A DNA stretch of 64,000 nt from an uncultured Roseburia sp. GTDB lineage: Bacteria > Bacillota > Clostridia > Lachnospirales > Lachnospiraceae. Under the pieces are notes generated by a model. That model was not told the origin of the DNA and ran no database searches. It saw only the letters and a list, made by a program, of their open reading frames with translations. Position numbers and translations under genes: made by a program. The stretch is taken from the NCBI GenBank assembly GCA_947088345.1, contig CAMUGE010000001.1:178692-242691 (forward strand), in the 5' to 3' direction. Positions 41,955 to 50,852 of the stretch are shown here, piece by piece. Numbering within the stretch: the stretch's first letter is position 1; every line of letters starts with the position of its first letter.

Positions 41955-43510
41955 TCTTTTAATACCTTTTCTCTGTATTCGGAAGGCGATAACCCCGTAT
42001 ATTTCCGGAAACTTTTGCCGAAATAATTTCCGTCGTTGTAGCCGACGGCAGCGGAGACGTCGCTGATTTTAAAACGCGGATCAAAGAGCAGCAGTTTTGC
42101 TTTTTCCATTCGAAATTCCGTTATGTACTGACTGAGCGTTGCGCCTGTTTCATTTTTAAAGAAAGTGCAGGTATAGGATGCGGACAGATGGACATATTCG
42201 CTGATGTCTTTGACCGACAGATCAGATTTGGCGTAATTGCGGTTGATATAGTCGCGTATCATATAAATTGTAGTATTTTCCGGGAGAGAGGCTTTGCGGT
42301 CGGAAATGAAAGCCTCGGTTTTGTCAACAAGCATGCTGTGCAGATTAAAAAACGAAAAACAGGTATCCATAAGATCGAGCAGGTTTTCCGGCGGGACATC
42401 GGGAAGCAATTTTTGTGACCTGCGCGCGCGGTACAGCGAGGAAAACAGATCGTAGTAAACGGCTTTGATCTGATTGGGAAGAAAATCCGTGGCATGAGCA
42501 CAGGAGTCATAGAGTTCTGTTAAGGCAGTGATGACTGCAGTTTCGTCGGACTGTAAAAGTGAATTTTCATAGCGCTCGGCGGCGGTTTTCAGCCGGTCGT
42601 GGTCGAGGGGGGCGTATTCTTTTTTTACGGAATCGGTCAGAATGGCGTCCGGTTCAAAGAAAAAGCAGTTTTGTAAAAGGAGTACAGCCGATTCGTACGA
42701 ATGGAATACATTTGTAATGCCGCATACAGATTCGCCAATGGCAATATAATGAGGGCCGTATGCCCCAAAGAGGCTGTGCAGTTTTTCCGCAATGACTGTG
42801 AGCGTGCTTTTGGAAGGCTCGCTGGAGCCGTATATATGATAAACGGTATGATAGAGACGCCGTTCCGTATAGACGGCATGCAGATGCATCGGGCGCAAAT
42901 AAAGACACAGTTTTTGATGTATTTTTTCGTAATCGGCCGCATCCTGCAGTGGAAGTTCCGATTTTATGATAAAAGTAGTTACGCTTTTAAACTTATCGGT
43001 TCCATAATGTTCCTGGAAATGTACGCAGAGCGCGTCGATGGATTCTTTGCACGAGGGGTAGGGCATGGTGAGCTGGTAGGCGAGTTGTCTGGCGGCAAGG
43101 TTTGAGTGGGCCGCGTTTGCAGTTTTTTGTAGTTTCATTTTCTGGCAGCGCTCGACACAGTGCAGAATTGCGTTTTTGATTTCATTTGGTTCAATTGGCT
43201 TTTCAATATAATTGACTGCTTTTAGTTGTATGGCGGCTTTTAGATATTCTTTGTCGGAATAGCCGCTCATAAATACCGCACAGACATCGGGCAGATGTGA
43301 TTCAATGCGTTCTAACATGGTAATTCCGTCCATGCGGGGCATCCGAACATCGCAGAGTATTATATCCGGTTTATGTAAAAGCGCCATGGACAGCCCGTTT
43401 ACGCCGTCGTTTGCCTGGATGATTTCGTCAATGCCAAGCGATTTCCAGTCTAAGGCAGAGATCAGTCCACGTCTTGTCAGTTCCTCATCGTCTACGATTA
43501 ATAGCTTCAA
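41951..43510 (-). CDS. Response regulator with AraC-type DNA-binding domain (YesN family)
   Basis: 519 residues. The receiver domain starts LLIVDDEELTRRG, with the phospho-acceptor in DIILCDVRMPRMDG and Lys in EKPIEPNE. A ~250-residue central region follows. The C-terminal double helix-turn-helix has ISEYVHLSASYTCTFFKNET and ISDVSAAVGYNDGNYFGKSF. A GTG nine bases further upstream abuts the ggggga site and is unlikely. TTG 43510 gives the canonical start with eight-base spacing. With the kinase it forms a two-gene operon divergent from the sugar importer at 43704, its probable target. Confidence 0.93.
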   Translation of the reverse strand: MKLLIVDDEELTRRGLISALDWKSLGIDEIIQANDGVNGLSMALLHKPDIILCDVRMPRMDGITMLERIESHLPDVCAVFMSGYSDKEYLKAAIQLKAVNYIEKPIEPNEIKNAILHCVERCQKMKLQKTANAAHSNLAARQLAYQLTMPYPSCKESIDALCVHFQEHYGTDKFKSVTTFIIKSELPLQDAADYEKIHQKLCLYLRPMHLHAVYTERRLYHTVYHIYGSSEPSKSTLTVIAEKLHSLFGAYGPHYIAIGESVCGITNVFHSYESAVLLLQNCFFFEPDAILTDSVKKEYAPLDHDRLKTAAERYENSLLQSDETAVITALTELYDSCAHATDFLPNQIKAVYYDLFSSLYRARRSQKLLPDVPPENLLDLMDTCFSFFNLHSMLVDKTEAFISDRKASLPENTTIYMIRDYINRNYAKSDLSVKDISEYVHLSASYTCTFFKNETGATLSQYITEFRMEKAKLLLFDPRFKISDVSAAVGYNDGNYFGKSFRKYTGLSPSEYREKVLKE

Positions 43511-43648
43511 TGTAATCACTCCCCCGTATTTTCTCTGTTGCTTTTACTTTCATCTTATCGTTTTGCGGAAAAAAAATCAAGAATGAAGAAAATGTTTTTA
43601 TGCAATCTGTTGAAAAAATTTACCCCTCTTCCAAAAATATTACTCTTT

Positions 43649-43677
43649 TTGAACAAAATATCAAATGTTAACATAAG
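43649..43677 (+). promoter_or_regulatory. Weak candidate promoter of the RhaS/LsrB-type importer operon
   Basis: TTGAAC (43649-43654), a 17-base spacer and CATAAG (43672-43677), just before the aaggagg of the ATPase gene. The poor -10 fits a promoter needing an activator, such as the divergent YesN-type regulator. I found no clear direct repeat that would be its site. Confidence 0.3.
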
Positions 43678-43703
43678 TTTATAACAGGAAGGAGGAAAAA
43701 AAC

Positions 43704-45233
43704 GTGTCCCAATATGTATTGGAGTTAAAAGGAATTACTAAAATTTTCCCCGGCGTAAAAGCGTTGAACCGCGTACAGTTTCAGTTAAAGCCCGGCGAGG
43801 TGCATGCGCTGATGGGTGAGAACGGCGCCGGCAAATCGACTTTTATTAAAGTAATTACCGGTGTACATAAAGCAGAAGAAGGCGAAATGTTCTTAAACGG
43901 CACAAAAGTTGACTTTAAGGGGCCGCGCGACGCGCAGGCAGCAGGGATTGCCGCCGTATACCAGCATCCGACGTCGTATCCGGATCTGACTGTGACGGAG
44001 AACATCTTTATGAACCATGAGATCAAAAAAAATGGTCTGATCCGCTGGAAAGAGATGAATCATGAGGCAAAAAAGCTGCTTGACCAGCTGGACGCCGATT
44101 TTAAACCGACTGCTGAAATGGGATCGCTAAGCGTTGCGCAGCAGCAGATGGTGGAGATTGCAAAAGCGCTTTCCACACAGGCAAAGATCGTTATTTTAGA
44201 TGAACCGACTGCTGCGCTTACGGCGAATGAATCCGAAAAACTTTATCGAATTGTCGATAAACTAAGAGACGACGGCGTGTCCATAATCTTTATTTCACAT
44301 CGTTTTGAGGATATGTATCGTCTGGCGACAAGAGTAACGGTATTTCGTGATTCTCAGTATATCGGCACCTATAAAGTAGACGAGATCACAAACGCGGAGC
44401 TGATCAAACAGATGGTAGGACGTGAGATTACTGACCTGTTTCCGAAGCCGGATGTGACAGTCGGCGCAGAGGTGCTTAAAATTGAAAATTTTTCCAGAAC
44501 CGGATATTATAAAAACGTATCCCTGCATGTGCGCGCAGGCGAGATTGTGGGACTGACAGGTCTTGTCGGAGCCGGCCGCACCGAGGTCGTAGAAAGTGTC
44601 TGCGGAATTACAAAAGCAGATTCCGGAAAAGTATATTTAAACGGCAGCGAGATTCGCATTAAAAATCCGACGGATGCAAAAAATCTGGGAATCGTTCTGC
44701 TTCCGGAGGACAGGCAGAAAGCAGGACTGATTCTTGAATGGGGACTTGGGCGAAACGTTACGCTTCCTATTCTCAGGAAATTTGTAAAAAACGGCATGAT
44801 CAACGAGAATGAGGAGCGAAGTCTCTCAAAACGCCTGTTGGAAGAAGTCGATACAAAGGCAGTAACGATCTTTGATCCGGCCAGTTCGCTTTCCGGCGGC
44901 AACCAGCAGAAAGTTGTCGTGGCAAAAGCGCTCGCACAGGACAATATGAAGGTCGTGATTATGGATGAGCCGACAAAGGGCGTCGATGTAGGCGCGAAAG
45001 CCGAGATTTATGCGATTATGGGAGAATTGGCAAAGCAGGGGTTTGCGATTATTATGATTTCCTCCGAGATGCCGGAAATTCTTGGAATGAGCGACCGGAT
45101 TTATGTGATGTGCAACGGCAGCGTAACCGGCGAGTTAAAGCGCGACGAAGCAACGCAGGAGAAGATTCTGGAATACGCGATGGAAAAGAATGCCAAAGAA
45201 AAAAGAACTGTAAATAAGGAGGGCGTGAACTGA
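43704..45233 (+). CDS. Sugar ABC transporter ATP-binding protein (RhaT/LsrA-like)
   Basis: Double-domain ATPase of 509 residues. The first domain has GENGAGKST, VAQQQMVEIAKAL and IVILDEPTAAL. The second has the degenerate P-loop GLVGAGRTE, LSGGNQQKVVVAKAL and VVIMDEPTKGVD. The sequence YQHPTSYPDLTVTENIFM is typical of rhamnose and autoinducer-2 importers. The start is GTG at 43704, eight bases after aaggagg. It overlaps the next permease gene by one base. It differs clearly from the ATPase at 234, so the window holds two separate importers. Confidence 0.93.
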   Translation: MSQYVLELKGITKIFPGVKALNRVQFQLKPGEVHALMGENGAGKSTFIKVITGVHKAEEGEMFLNGTKVDFKGPRDAQAAGIAAVYQHPTSYPDLTVTENIFMNHEIKKNGLIRWKEMNHEAKKLLDQLDADFKPTAEMGSLSVAQQQMVEIAKALSTQAKIVILDEPTAALTANESEKLYRIVDKLRDDGVSIIFISHRFEDMYRLATRVTVFRDSQYIGTYKVDEITNAELIKQMVGREITDLFPKPDVTVGAEVLKIENFSRTGYYKNVSLHVRAGEIVGLTGLVGAGRTEVVESVCGITKADSGKVYLNGSEIRIKNPTDAKNLGIVLLPEDRQKAGLILEWGLGRNVTLPILRKFVKNGMINENEERSLSKRLLEEVDTKAVTIFDPASSLSGGNQQKVVVAKALAQDNMKVVIMDEPTKGVDVGAKAEIYAIMGELAKQGFAIIMISSEMPEILGMSDRIYVMCNGSVTGELKRDEATQEKILEYAMEKNAKEKRTVNKEGVN

Positions 45234-46231
45234 TGGAAAAGAAATCCGTATGGAAGAAAATCACAAGCTCCAGGGAAACAAGTCTTGTTATTGTACTTCT
45301 GGTACTGGTTGCTTTGATCTCAATCAAAAACCCGTCGTTTTTGGGAATGCAGAATATTCTGGAAATTTTAAAAAATAACTCGGTCATTATGATTATGGCG
45401 CTTGGAATGCTCTGTGTGCTCCTGATCGGAGGAATTGATATCTCGATCACATCTTCGCTGGCTTTTGCCGGGATGACGGTCGGGATGCTGTTTAAAAACG
45501 GTGTGATTCACAGCACGCTGCTCGGTTTTGTGATTGCGATGGCAATCGGTGCAGTCTGCGGGCTTGTCACCGGACTGATTATTGCGAAAGGCAATGTCAC
45601 GCCGATTATTGCAACGATGGGATTTATGTATATTTACAGAGGATTTGCCTATCTGGTCGCAAACAGCCAGTGGGCAGGCGCGGACGCACTGGGAGATTTT
45701 AAGAATTTCGCGCTGGAATCTTATCTGGGACTTGGGTTTTTAAACAATGTACTTTTCATCGTATTGATCTGTTATATCGTTTTCTTTGTTATATTAAAAT
45801 GGACGAAGTTTGGGCGAAACATCTATGCCGTCGGAAGCAACGCGGAGGCGGCGCAGATCTCCGGTATCAATGTAGCCCGCGTAAAACTTTCCGTCTACAC
45901 GATGATGGGATTTCTGGCAGGACTCTGCGGAGCGCTTGCCGTTACGATCTATGCTTCGGCGCAGCCGAATATGCAGCAGGGCAAAGAAATGGATGTGATC
46001 GCCGCGTGTGTTATTGGCGGTGTCAGCATGAACGGCGGACGCGGTTCCGTAGGCGGAGCGCTTCTCGGCGCACTGATTTTATCCGTAATTGCAAAAGCGC
46101 TTCCGTTGGTCGGGATTGATGCGCTTGCGCAGAATACGGTAAAAGGTTTTATTATAATCGTTGTTATTGTATTGAATGTCGTTACGCAGCGTATGATGGA
46201 TAAGAGCAATCTGGAAAGAAGGGAGATGTAA
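45233..46231 (+). CDS. Sugar ABC transporter permease 1
   Basis: Membrane subunit of 332 residues with eight to ten helices. Landmarks are LLIGGIDISITSSLAFAGM, the cytoplasmic loop YAVGSNAEAAQISGINVARV and VIAACVIGGVSMNGGRGSVGG. It is translationally coupled to the ATPase (TGATG). With the next gene it forms a heteromeric permease pair of the RhaP/RhaQ or LsrC/LsrD kind. Confidence 0.92.
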   Translation: MEKKSVWKKITSSRETSLVIVLLVLVALISIKNPSFLGMQNILEILKNNSVIMIMALGMLCVLLIGGIDISITSSLAFAGMTVGMLFKNGVIHSTLLGFVIAMAIGAVCGLVTGLIIAKGNVTPIIATMGFMYIYRGFAYLVANSQWAGADALGDFKNFALESYLGLGFLNNVLFIVLICYIVFFVILKWTKFGRNIYAVGSNAEAAQISGINVARVKLSVYTMMGFLAGLCGALAVTIYASAQPNMQQGKEMDVIAACVIGGVSMNGGRGSVGGALLGALILSVIAKALPLVGIDALAQNTVKGFIIIVVIVLNVVTQRMMDKSNLERREM

Positions 46232-46233
46232 TC

Positions 46234-47238
46234 ATGGCAGGAAAATCAGGGAGGACGATAGAAGCCACACCGCAGGACGTGTGGAAGAAAAGAATTTTCA
46301 GCTGGGAAGGAATGCTGGTTGTCCTGTTTTTATTTATCAATATCTTCTGCAGATGTATATCTCCAAATTATACGGTGGCAAATGTACTGCGTGAAATGCC
46401 AAAATATTTAAGCGAGATCTTTTTGCTGCTTCCAATGGCGTATATCCTGATGCTTGGGGAAATCGACATTTCCGTTGGTTCCACAGTCTGTCTTGCCGCT
46501 ACGGTTGCGTGCATGGCGACAAATGCGAACGTGCCGTTTGTCGGTGTCATCTTAATCACGATATTGACCGGCGCGGTGTGCGGTATGGTAAACGGGTTTA
46601 TCCTGTTAAAGTTTCCGGAGCTGCCGTCTATGATCGTTACACTCGGTACACAGATTGTATTTCGGGGCATTGCGGAGATTATGCTGGGAAGCGGAGGGTC
46701 CGTATCGGTAACAAACACGGCGGGATTTCGGGCGCTTTCCGGTGAGATCGGACCGTTTCCCTATGTATTCTTTCTTGTTTTAATCTGTGGCGCCATATTC
46801 GTCGTTTTGTCAGTCAAGACGACATTTGGGCGAAGCCTTTATGCAATCGGCAGCAACAGCAGGACGTCATTTTACTCCGGAATCAAGGTCGGTAAAATCC
46901 GTTTTCTGGTATTTACGCTGATGGGTACATTTGCAGGTATCGCCGCGCTGTTTTTGACATCCGAATTATACGGGGCAAATACAACGACCGGAAACGGTTT
47001 TGAGATGGATGCGATTGCAATGGCAGTTTTTGGCGGTATTTCCACTGCAGGAGGCAAAGGAAAAATGATCGGCGGCCTGATCTCCGCATTTATTATCGTC
47101 TGCTTAAGAATCGGCCTTGGGCAGATCAATATGAATCCGCAGGTAGTATTAATTATCCTTGGAGCGCTGTTAATCTGCGCTGTTTTAATTCCGAATATCT
47201 CGGCAGGCCTCGGATTAAAGAAAAGAAAAAAAATATAG
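46234..47238 (+). CDS. Sugar ABC transporter permease 2
   Basis: Second membrane subunit, 334 residues, separated by two bases from the first. A longer polar N-terminus (~25 residues) precedes about nine helices. The landmarks are MLGEIDISVGSTVCLAATVA, YAIGSNSRTSFYSGIKVGKI and MDAIAMAVFGGISTAGGKGK. It is clearly a paralogue of permease 1, but diverged, as in rhamnose and AI-2 importers. A 64-base gap with a minor dyad precedes the binding-protein gene. Confidence 0.92.
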   Translation: MAGKSGRTIEATPQDVWKKRIFSWEGMLVVLFLFINIFCRCISPNYTVANVLREMPKYLSEIFLLLPMAYILMLGEIDISVGSTVCLAATVACMATNANVPFVGVILITILTGAVCGMVNGFILLKFPELPSMIVTLGTQIVFRGIAEIMLGSGGSVSVTNTAGFRALSGEIGPFPYVFFLVLICGAIFVVLSVKTTFGRSLYAIGSNSRTSFYSGIKVGKIRFLVFTLMGTFAGIAALFLTSELYGANTTTGNGFEMDAIAMAVFGGISTAGGKGKMIGGLISAFIIVCLRIGLGQINMNPQVVLIILGALLICAVLIPNISAGLGLKKRKKI

Positions 47239-47302
47239 GTATCAAGCGGGTTTTTCTGATAACCTGTCAGATATAAAAATCATCATAAGGGAGGAAAAAA
47301 AG

Positions 47303-48454
47303 ATGAGGAAAAAAGTTTTTAGCGTATTATTATGCGCGGCAATGGCAACCAGCATGTTAGCAGGGTGCGGTGACAACAGTGAGCCGGCGTCAAACGGCGG
47401 GACAACAGACGATGCAAATGCAAATAATGATGCGGCAGGCGGTTCTGACGACGCGGACGCTGATGATGCGGCGGGCGGTTCCGACGATGCGGCAGGCGGC
47501 GGCGCAGCAGGGAAGAAATTTGCACTGGTAACAAAATCTGCCGGGAATCCTTATAATGAAAAAGAGGCGGAAGGATTTGAGGATGTCATTAATTCTCTGG
47601 GCGGCGAGTGCATTATCAAACATCCGGTAGCCGCTACGGCGGACGCGCAGGTATCCGAGATTCAGTCATTGATTTCACAGGGCGTTGACAGTATCTGTGT
47701 TGCGGCAAATGATGAAAACGCATTGCAGGCGGCATTGGAAGATGCAATGGCGGCCGGAATTAAGGTATCCTGTCTGGATTCCAAGACAAATGCGGCAAGC
47801 CGTATGACATTTGCAAATCAGGCCGGTACGACGGAAATTGGCCAGGCGCTTATGGATGCTGTTTATGATATTGCAGGCGGCGAAGGCGAGTGGGCAATTC
47901 TCTCTGCAACATCGCAGGCAACAAACCAGAATGCATGGATTGAAGCGATGAAATCCATTATGGAATCTGATTCCAAATATGCAAACTTAAATCTGGTTGA
48001 AGTTGCATATGGCGACGATGAGCCGCAGAAATCAACGGATCAGACACAGGCGTTACTGTCTAAATATCCGAATTTGAAAGTTATCTGTGCTCCGACGACA
48101 GTTGGTATTGCAGCTGCAGCTAAAGTTCTTCAGGACCAGAGTTCTTCCGTAAAACTGACAGGTCTTGGACTTCCGTCCGAGATGGCTGCCTACATTGGCG
48201 ATGATGATGCACATTCCTGCCCGTATATGTTCCTTTGGAATCCGATTGACGTAGGACGTCTTGGGGCATACATTTCCGCAGCGCTGGTGGACGGAACGAT
48301 TACAGGCGCAGCAGGAGAAACCTTTACTGCAGCCGGTATGGACAACAGTGAGTACACAATCGTAGACGCAGGAGACGGCGGTACGGAAGTAATCCTTGGC
48401 GCGCCGTTCAAATTTGATCCGAGCAACATTGGCGATTGGAAAGACGTTTATTAA
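47303..48454 (+). CDS. Sugar-binding lipoprotein (RhaS/LsrB-like)
   Basis: Substrate-binding lipoprotein of 383 residues. The signal peptide ends in lipobox SMLAGC. A ~50-residue linker of repeated DDAAGGSDD units spaces the domain from the membrane. The mature domain (KFALVTKSAGNPYNEKEAEG, VDSICVAANDENAL, SATSQATNQNAWIEAMKSIM, GDDEPQKSTDQTQALL, PTTVGIAAAAKVL, LTGLGLPSEMAAYI) closely follows rhamnose-binding RhaS and AI-2-binding LsrB. L-rhamnose is my first guess and AI-2 the alternative. Neither a rhamnose nor an lsr catabolic gene is adjacent to decide. Confidence 0.88.
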   Translation: MRKKVFSVLLCAAMATSMLAGCGDNSEPASNGGTTDDANANNDAAGGSDDADADDAAGGSDDAAGGGAAGKKFALVTKSAGNPYNEKEAEGFEDVINSLGGECIIKHPVAATADAQVSEIQSLISQGVDSICVAANDENALQAALEDAMAAGIKVSCLDSKTNAASRMTFANQAGTTEIGQALMDAVYDIAGGEGEWAILSATSQATNQNAWIEAMKSIMESDSKYANLNLVEVAYGDDEPQKSTDQTQALLSKYPNLKVICAPTTVGIAAAAKVLQDQSSSVKLTGLGLPSEMAAYIGDDDAHSCPYMFLWNPIDVGRLGAYISAALVDGTITGAAGETFTAAGMDNSEYTIVDAGDGGTEVILGAPFKFDPSNIGDWKDVY

Positions 48455-48493
48455 AATTATGAAATACAAGTATGTTTTTCGGCGAAAAAAAGC

Positions 48494-48522
48494 TTGCAAT
48501 TCCGCAGAGAAAGTGATATCTT
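48494..48522 (+). promoter_or_regulatory. Candidate promoter of the rimP-nusA-infB operon
   Basis: TTGCAA (48494-48499), a 17-base spacer and TATCTT (48517-48522), about 95 bases before rimP. A TAATAT lies slightly downstream. The match is moderate. Confidence 0.4.
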
Positions 48523-48548
48523 TTTAATATAGCAGAGAGACAGTTAGA

Positions 48549-48575
48549 TTGAGAGAGGACTTGTTCCTCTCTCAA
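48549..48575 (+). terminator. Hairpin between sugar importer and rimP (terminator or leader stem)
   Basis: ttgagagagga (48549-48559) pairs perfectly with tcctctctcaa (48565-48575) around a five-base loop. Only a short T-poor sequence follows (ttcacgtt), so termination would be inefficient. It lies after the candidate rimP promoter and may instead be a leader stem of the nusA operon. Confidence 0.45.
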
Positions 48576-48618
48576 TTCACGTTAAAAAGCAAACATTTGC
48601 GCGGAAAGAAGGGATACA

Positions 48619-49086
48619 ATGTCAAAGCGTGAGATTTATGAAAAGCGCACCGAAAGATATATCCTGCCGATTTTAGAACGGATGCAGTTTGAACTGGTGG
48701 ATATCGAATATGTAAAAGAGGGCGGCACATGGTATTTAAGGGCTTACATTGATAAAGAGGGCGGCATTACAGTCAATGACTGTGAGACTGTCGCCAGGGA
48801 AATGAACGGGATATTGGACAGAGAAGATTATATCGAGGACTCCTATGTGTTTGAAGTCAGCTCTCCCGGACTTTTGCGGCCGCTGAAAAAAGAAAAAGAT
48901 TTTGTCCGCAGCATGGGAAAAAAAATTGAGATACGTACTTACCGCGCAATTGAGGGCGAAAAGGAATTTTATGGTATTTTGTCTGCATATGATGAAAACA
49001 GTGTAACGATTGAACAGGAGGACGGGACGGCGCGTACCTTTCAAAAAGAAGAGACTGCACTGATACGTCTGGCATTTGAGATTTAG
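48619..49086 (+). CDS. rimP: Ribosome maturation factor RimP
   Basis: Assists assembly of the 30S subunit. 155 residues. The N-terminal domain has LVDIEYVKEGGTWYLRAYID and INDCE-like VNDCETVAREM. The C-terminal SH3-like domain contains FEVSSPGLLRPLKKEKDFVR. It is the first gene of the conserved nusA-infB cluster, with an aaagaaggg site. Confidence 0.95.
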   Translation: MSKREIYEKRTERYILPILERMQFELVDIEYVKEGGTWYLRAYIDKEGGITVNDCETVAREMNGILDREDYIEDSYVFEVSSPGLLRPLKKEKDFVRSMGKKIEIRTYRAIEGEKEFYGILSAYDENSVTIEQEDGTARTFQKEETALIRLAFEI

Positions 49087-49132
49087 ATGAGCGGATCAAT
49101 ATATAGAAAGAAAACGGAGGAAAAGAAAAGAC

Positions 49133-50551
49133 ATGAGCAGTAATAACGAGTTGTTGGAGGCGCTGACAATTCTTGAGCAGGAGAAAAATATCAGTAAAGA
49201 GACGTTGTTAGAGGCAATTGAAAACTCATTGGTGACGGCATGCAAAAACCATTTCGGCAAATCAGAAAATGTCAGGGTGACGATCAATCCAAAGACATGC
49301 GAATATCATGTATTTCAGGAAAAGACAGTTGTGGAGCAGGTGGAGGACCCGGTGGAGGAAATCAGCCTGATCAACGCGAAAATGATAGATTCCAAATATG
49401 AACCGGGAGATATAGTAAACATAGAAGTAAAATCCAAAGAGTTTGGACGAATCGCGACGCAGAACGCAAAAAATATTATTTTGCAGAAGATCCGGGAGGA
49501 AGAGCGAAAAGTATTGTTTGATCAGTATTACAGCAAGGAGAAAGATGTTGTGACAGGCGTTGTGCAGCGCTATGTCGGCAGAAATGTCAGCATCAACCTT
49601 GGGAAAGTGGACGCAATGTTAACGGACAATGAGCAGGTTCGCGGGGAGGTATTCCAGCCTACAGAGCGTATCAAGGTATATGTACTTGAGGTCAAATCCA
49701 CTTCAAAGGGGCCGAAAGTTTTAGTATCAAGGACACATCCTGAACTGGTAAAGCGTTTGTTTGAATCTGAAGTGACGGAGGTAAAGGAAGGAATCGTCGA
49801 GATTCGTGCAATCGCCAGGGAGGCCGGAAGCCGTACCAAAATAGCGGTATACTCAAACGATCCTAATGTCGATCCGGTCGGGGCCTGCGTCGGGATGAAC
49901 GGCGCGCGTGTCAACGCGATTGTCAGCGAGCTGCGCGGGGAGAAGATTGATATTATCAACTGGAACGAAAATCCGGCAATGATGATTGAAAATGCGCTTA
50001 GTCCTGCGAAAGTCATCTCGGTCATTGCCGACGCTGAGGAGAAGTCAGCAAAAGTTGTTGTGCCGGATTACCAGCTGTCGCTTGCGATTGGAAAGGAAGG
50101 ACAGAACGCGAGGCTTGCGGCGCGTCTGACCGGGTTTAAGATTGATATTAAGAGCGAAACGCAGGCGAGAGAATCCGGGGATTTCCTTGACTATGAGAAT
50201 GAGTATGAGGACGAAGAATATTATGACGACGGCGAGTATGAGGGAGAAGAGTATGAAGACGCAGAATACGCAAATGAAGAATATGCGGACGGCGAATATG
50301 CAAATGAAGAATATGCAGACGCAGAATATGCAAATGAAGATTATGCACACAGCGATGATACAGGGGCAGAATATATAGACGTAGAATTTACAAACGAGGA
50401 GACGGAAAGCGACGGAGGTTCGGAAGATGAAATACCGGAGGCGGACAGTGTCAATGGCAGTTATCTGGACGAGGGATTTTTGTATGGAGGAAGCTGTGAC
50501 AGTGAAGATTCTGACGAAGACGTCCTTACAGACGGAGGCAGTGAGAAGTAA
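49133..50551 (+). CDS. nusA: Transcription termination/antitermination factor NusA with acidic repeat tail
   Basis: Binds RNA polymerase and nascent RNA to modulate pausing and termination. The N-terminal domain (1-~125, ENSLVTACKNHFGKSENVRV), the S1 domain (DVVTGVVQRYVGRNVSINLG) and two KH domains (PVGACVGMNGARVNAIVSEL; LSLAIGKEGQNARLAARLTG) fill ~345 residues, the normal Firmicutes size. A further ~125-residue tail follows, rich in Glu, Asp and Tyr. It includes three copies of a ten-residue unit (EYANEEYADG) encoded by the 30-base repeats at 50264-50353. A long tail of this kind is unusual. Confidence 0.95.
   Translation: MSSNNELLEALTILEQEKNISKETLLEAIENSLVTACKNHFGKSENVRVTINPKTCEYHVFQEKTVVEQVEDPVEEISLINAKMIDSKYEPGDIVNIEVKSKEFGRIATQNAKNIILQKIREEERKVLFDQYYSKEKDVVTGVVQRYVGRNVSINLGKVDAMLTDNEQVRGEVFQPTERIKVYVLEVKSTSKGPKVLVSRTHPELVKRLFESEVTEVKEGIVEIRAIAREAGSRTKIAVYSNDPNVDPVGACVGMNGARVNAIVSELRGEKIDIINWNENPAMMIENALSPAKVISVIADAEEKSAKVVVPDYQLSLAIGKEGQNARLAARLTGFKIDIKSETQARESGDFLDYENEYEDEEYYDDGEYEGEEYEDAEYANEEYADGEYANEEYADAEYANEDYAHSDDTGAEYIDVEFTNEETESDGGSEDEIPEADSVNGSYLDEGFLYGGSCDSEDSDEDVLTDGGSEK
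50264..50353 (+). repeat. Three tandem 30-base repeats inside nusA
   Basis: The units 50264-50293, 50294-50323 and 50324-50353 each begin gaatatgcaaatgaag, or a one-base variant. They encode EYANEEYADG, EYANEEYADA and EYANEDYAHS. The preceding 45 bases hold more degenerate versions. The near-identity at synonymous positions suggests recent expansion by slippage or recombination. Confidence 0.9.
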
Positions 50552-50561
50552 GAGGTAAACT

Positions 50562-50852
50562 ATGGCAAATAAAAAAATTCCCATGCGCCAGTGTGTGGGA
50601 TGTCGGGAAATGAAAGCCAAAAGAGAGATGGTCCGCGTCATAAAGACCGTATCAGATGATGGAACAGAGACGAATATCACTTTGGATACGACAGGGAGAA
50701 AAAACGGCAGAGGGGCATATATCTGCCCGAATCTTATGTGTTTCAATGCAGCAGTAAAAAATAAAGGACTGGAACGATCATTTAAAATGCCAATTCCAAA
50801 GGAAGTATATGAGTTGTTGAAAAAGGAGATGGAGGAACTTGAAACAGGATAA
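50562..50852 (+). CDS. rnpM: YlxR-family RNA-binding protein (RnpM)
   Basis: Small basic protein of 96 residues always found between nusA and infB in Firmicutes. The signature is RQCVGCREMKAKREMVRVIK and GRKNGRGAYICPNLMCFNAA. The family binds RNA; the B. subtilis member has been linked to RNase P, hence the name RnpM (formerly YlxR). It overlaps the next gene by 14 bases. Confidence 0.93.
   Translation: MANKKIPMRQCVGCREMKAKREMVRVIKTVSDDGTETNITLDTTGRKNGRGAYICPNLMCFNAAVKNKGLERSFKMPIPKEVYELLKKEMEELETG

Noticed and set aside
50264-50353. Tandem repeats as a possible CRISPR array
   Set aside because: The units are contiguous without spacers, in frame within nusA, and keep codon periodicity.
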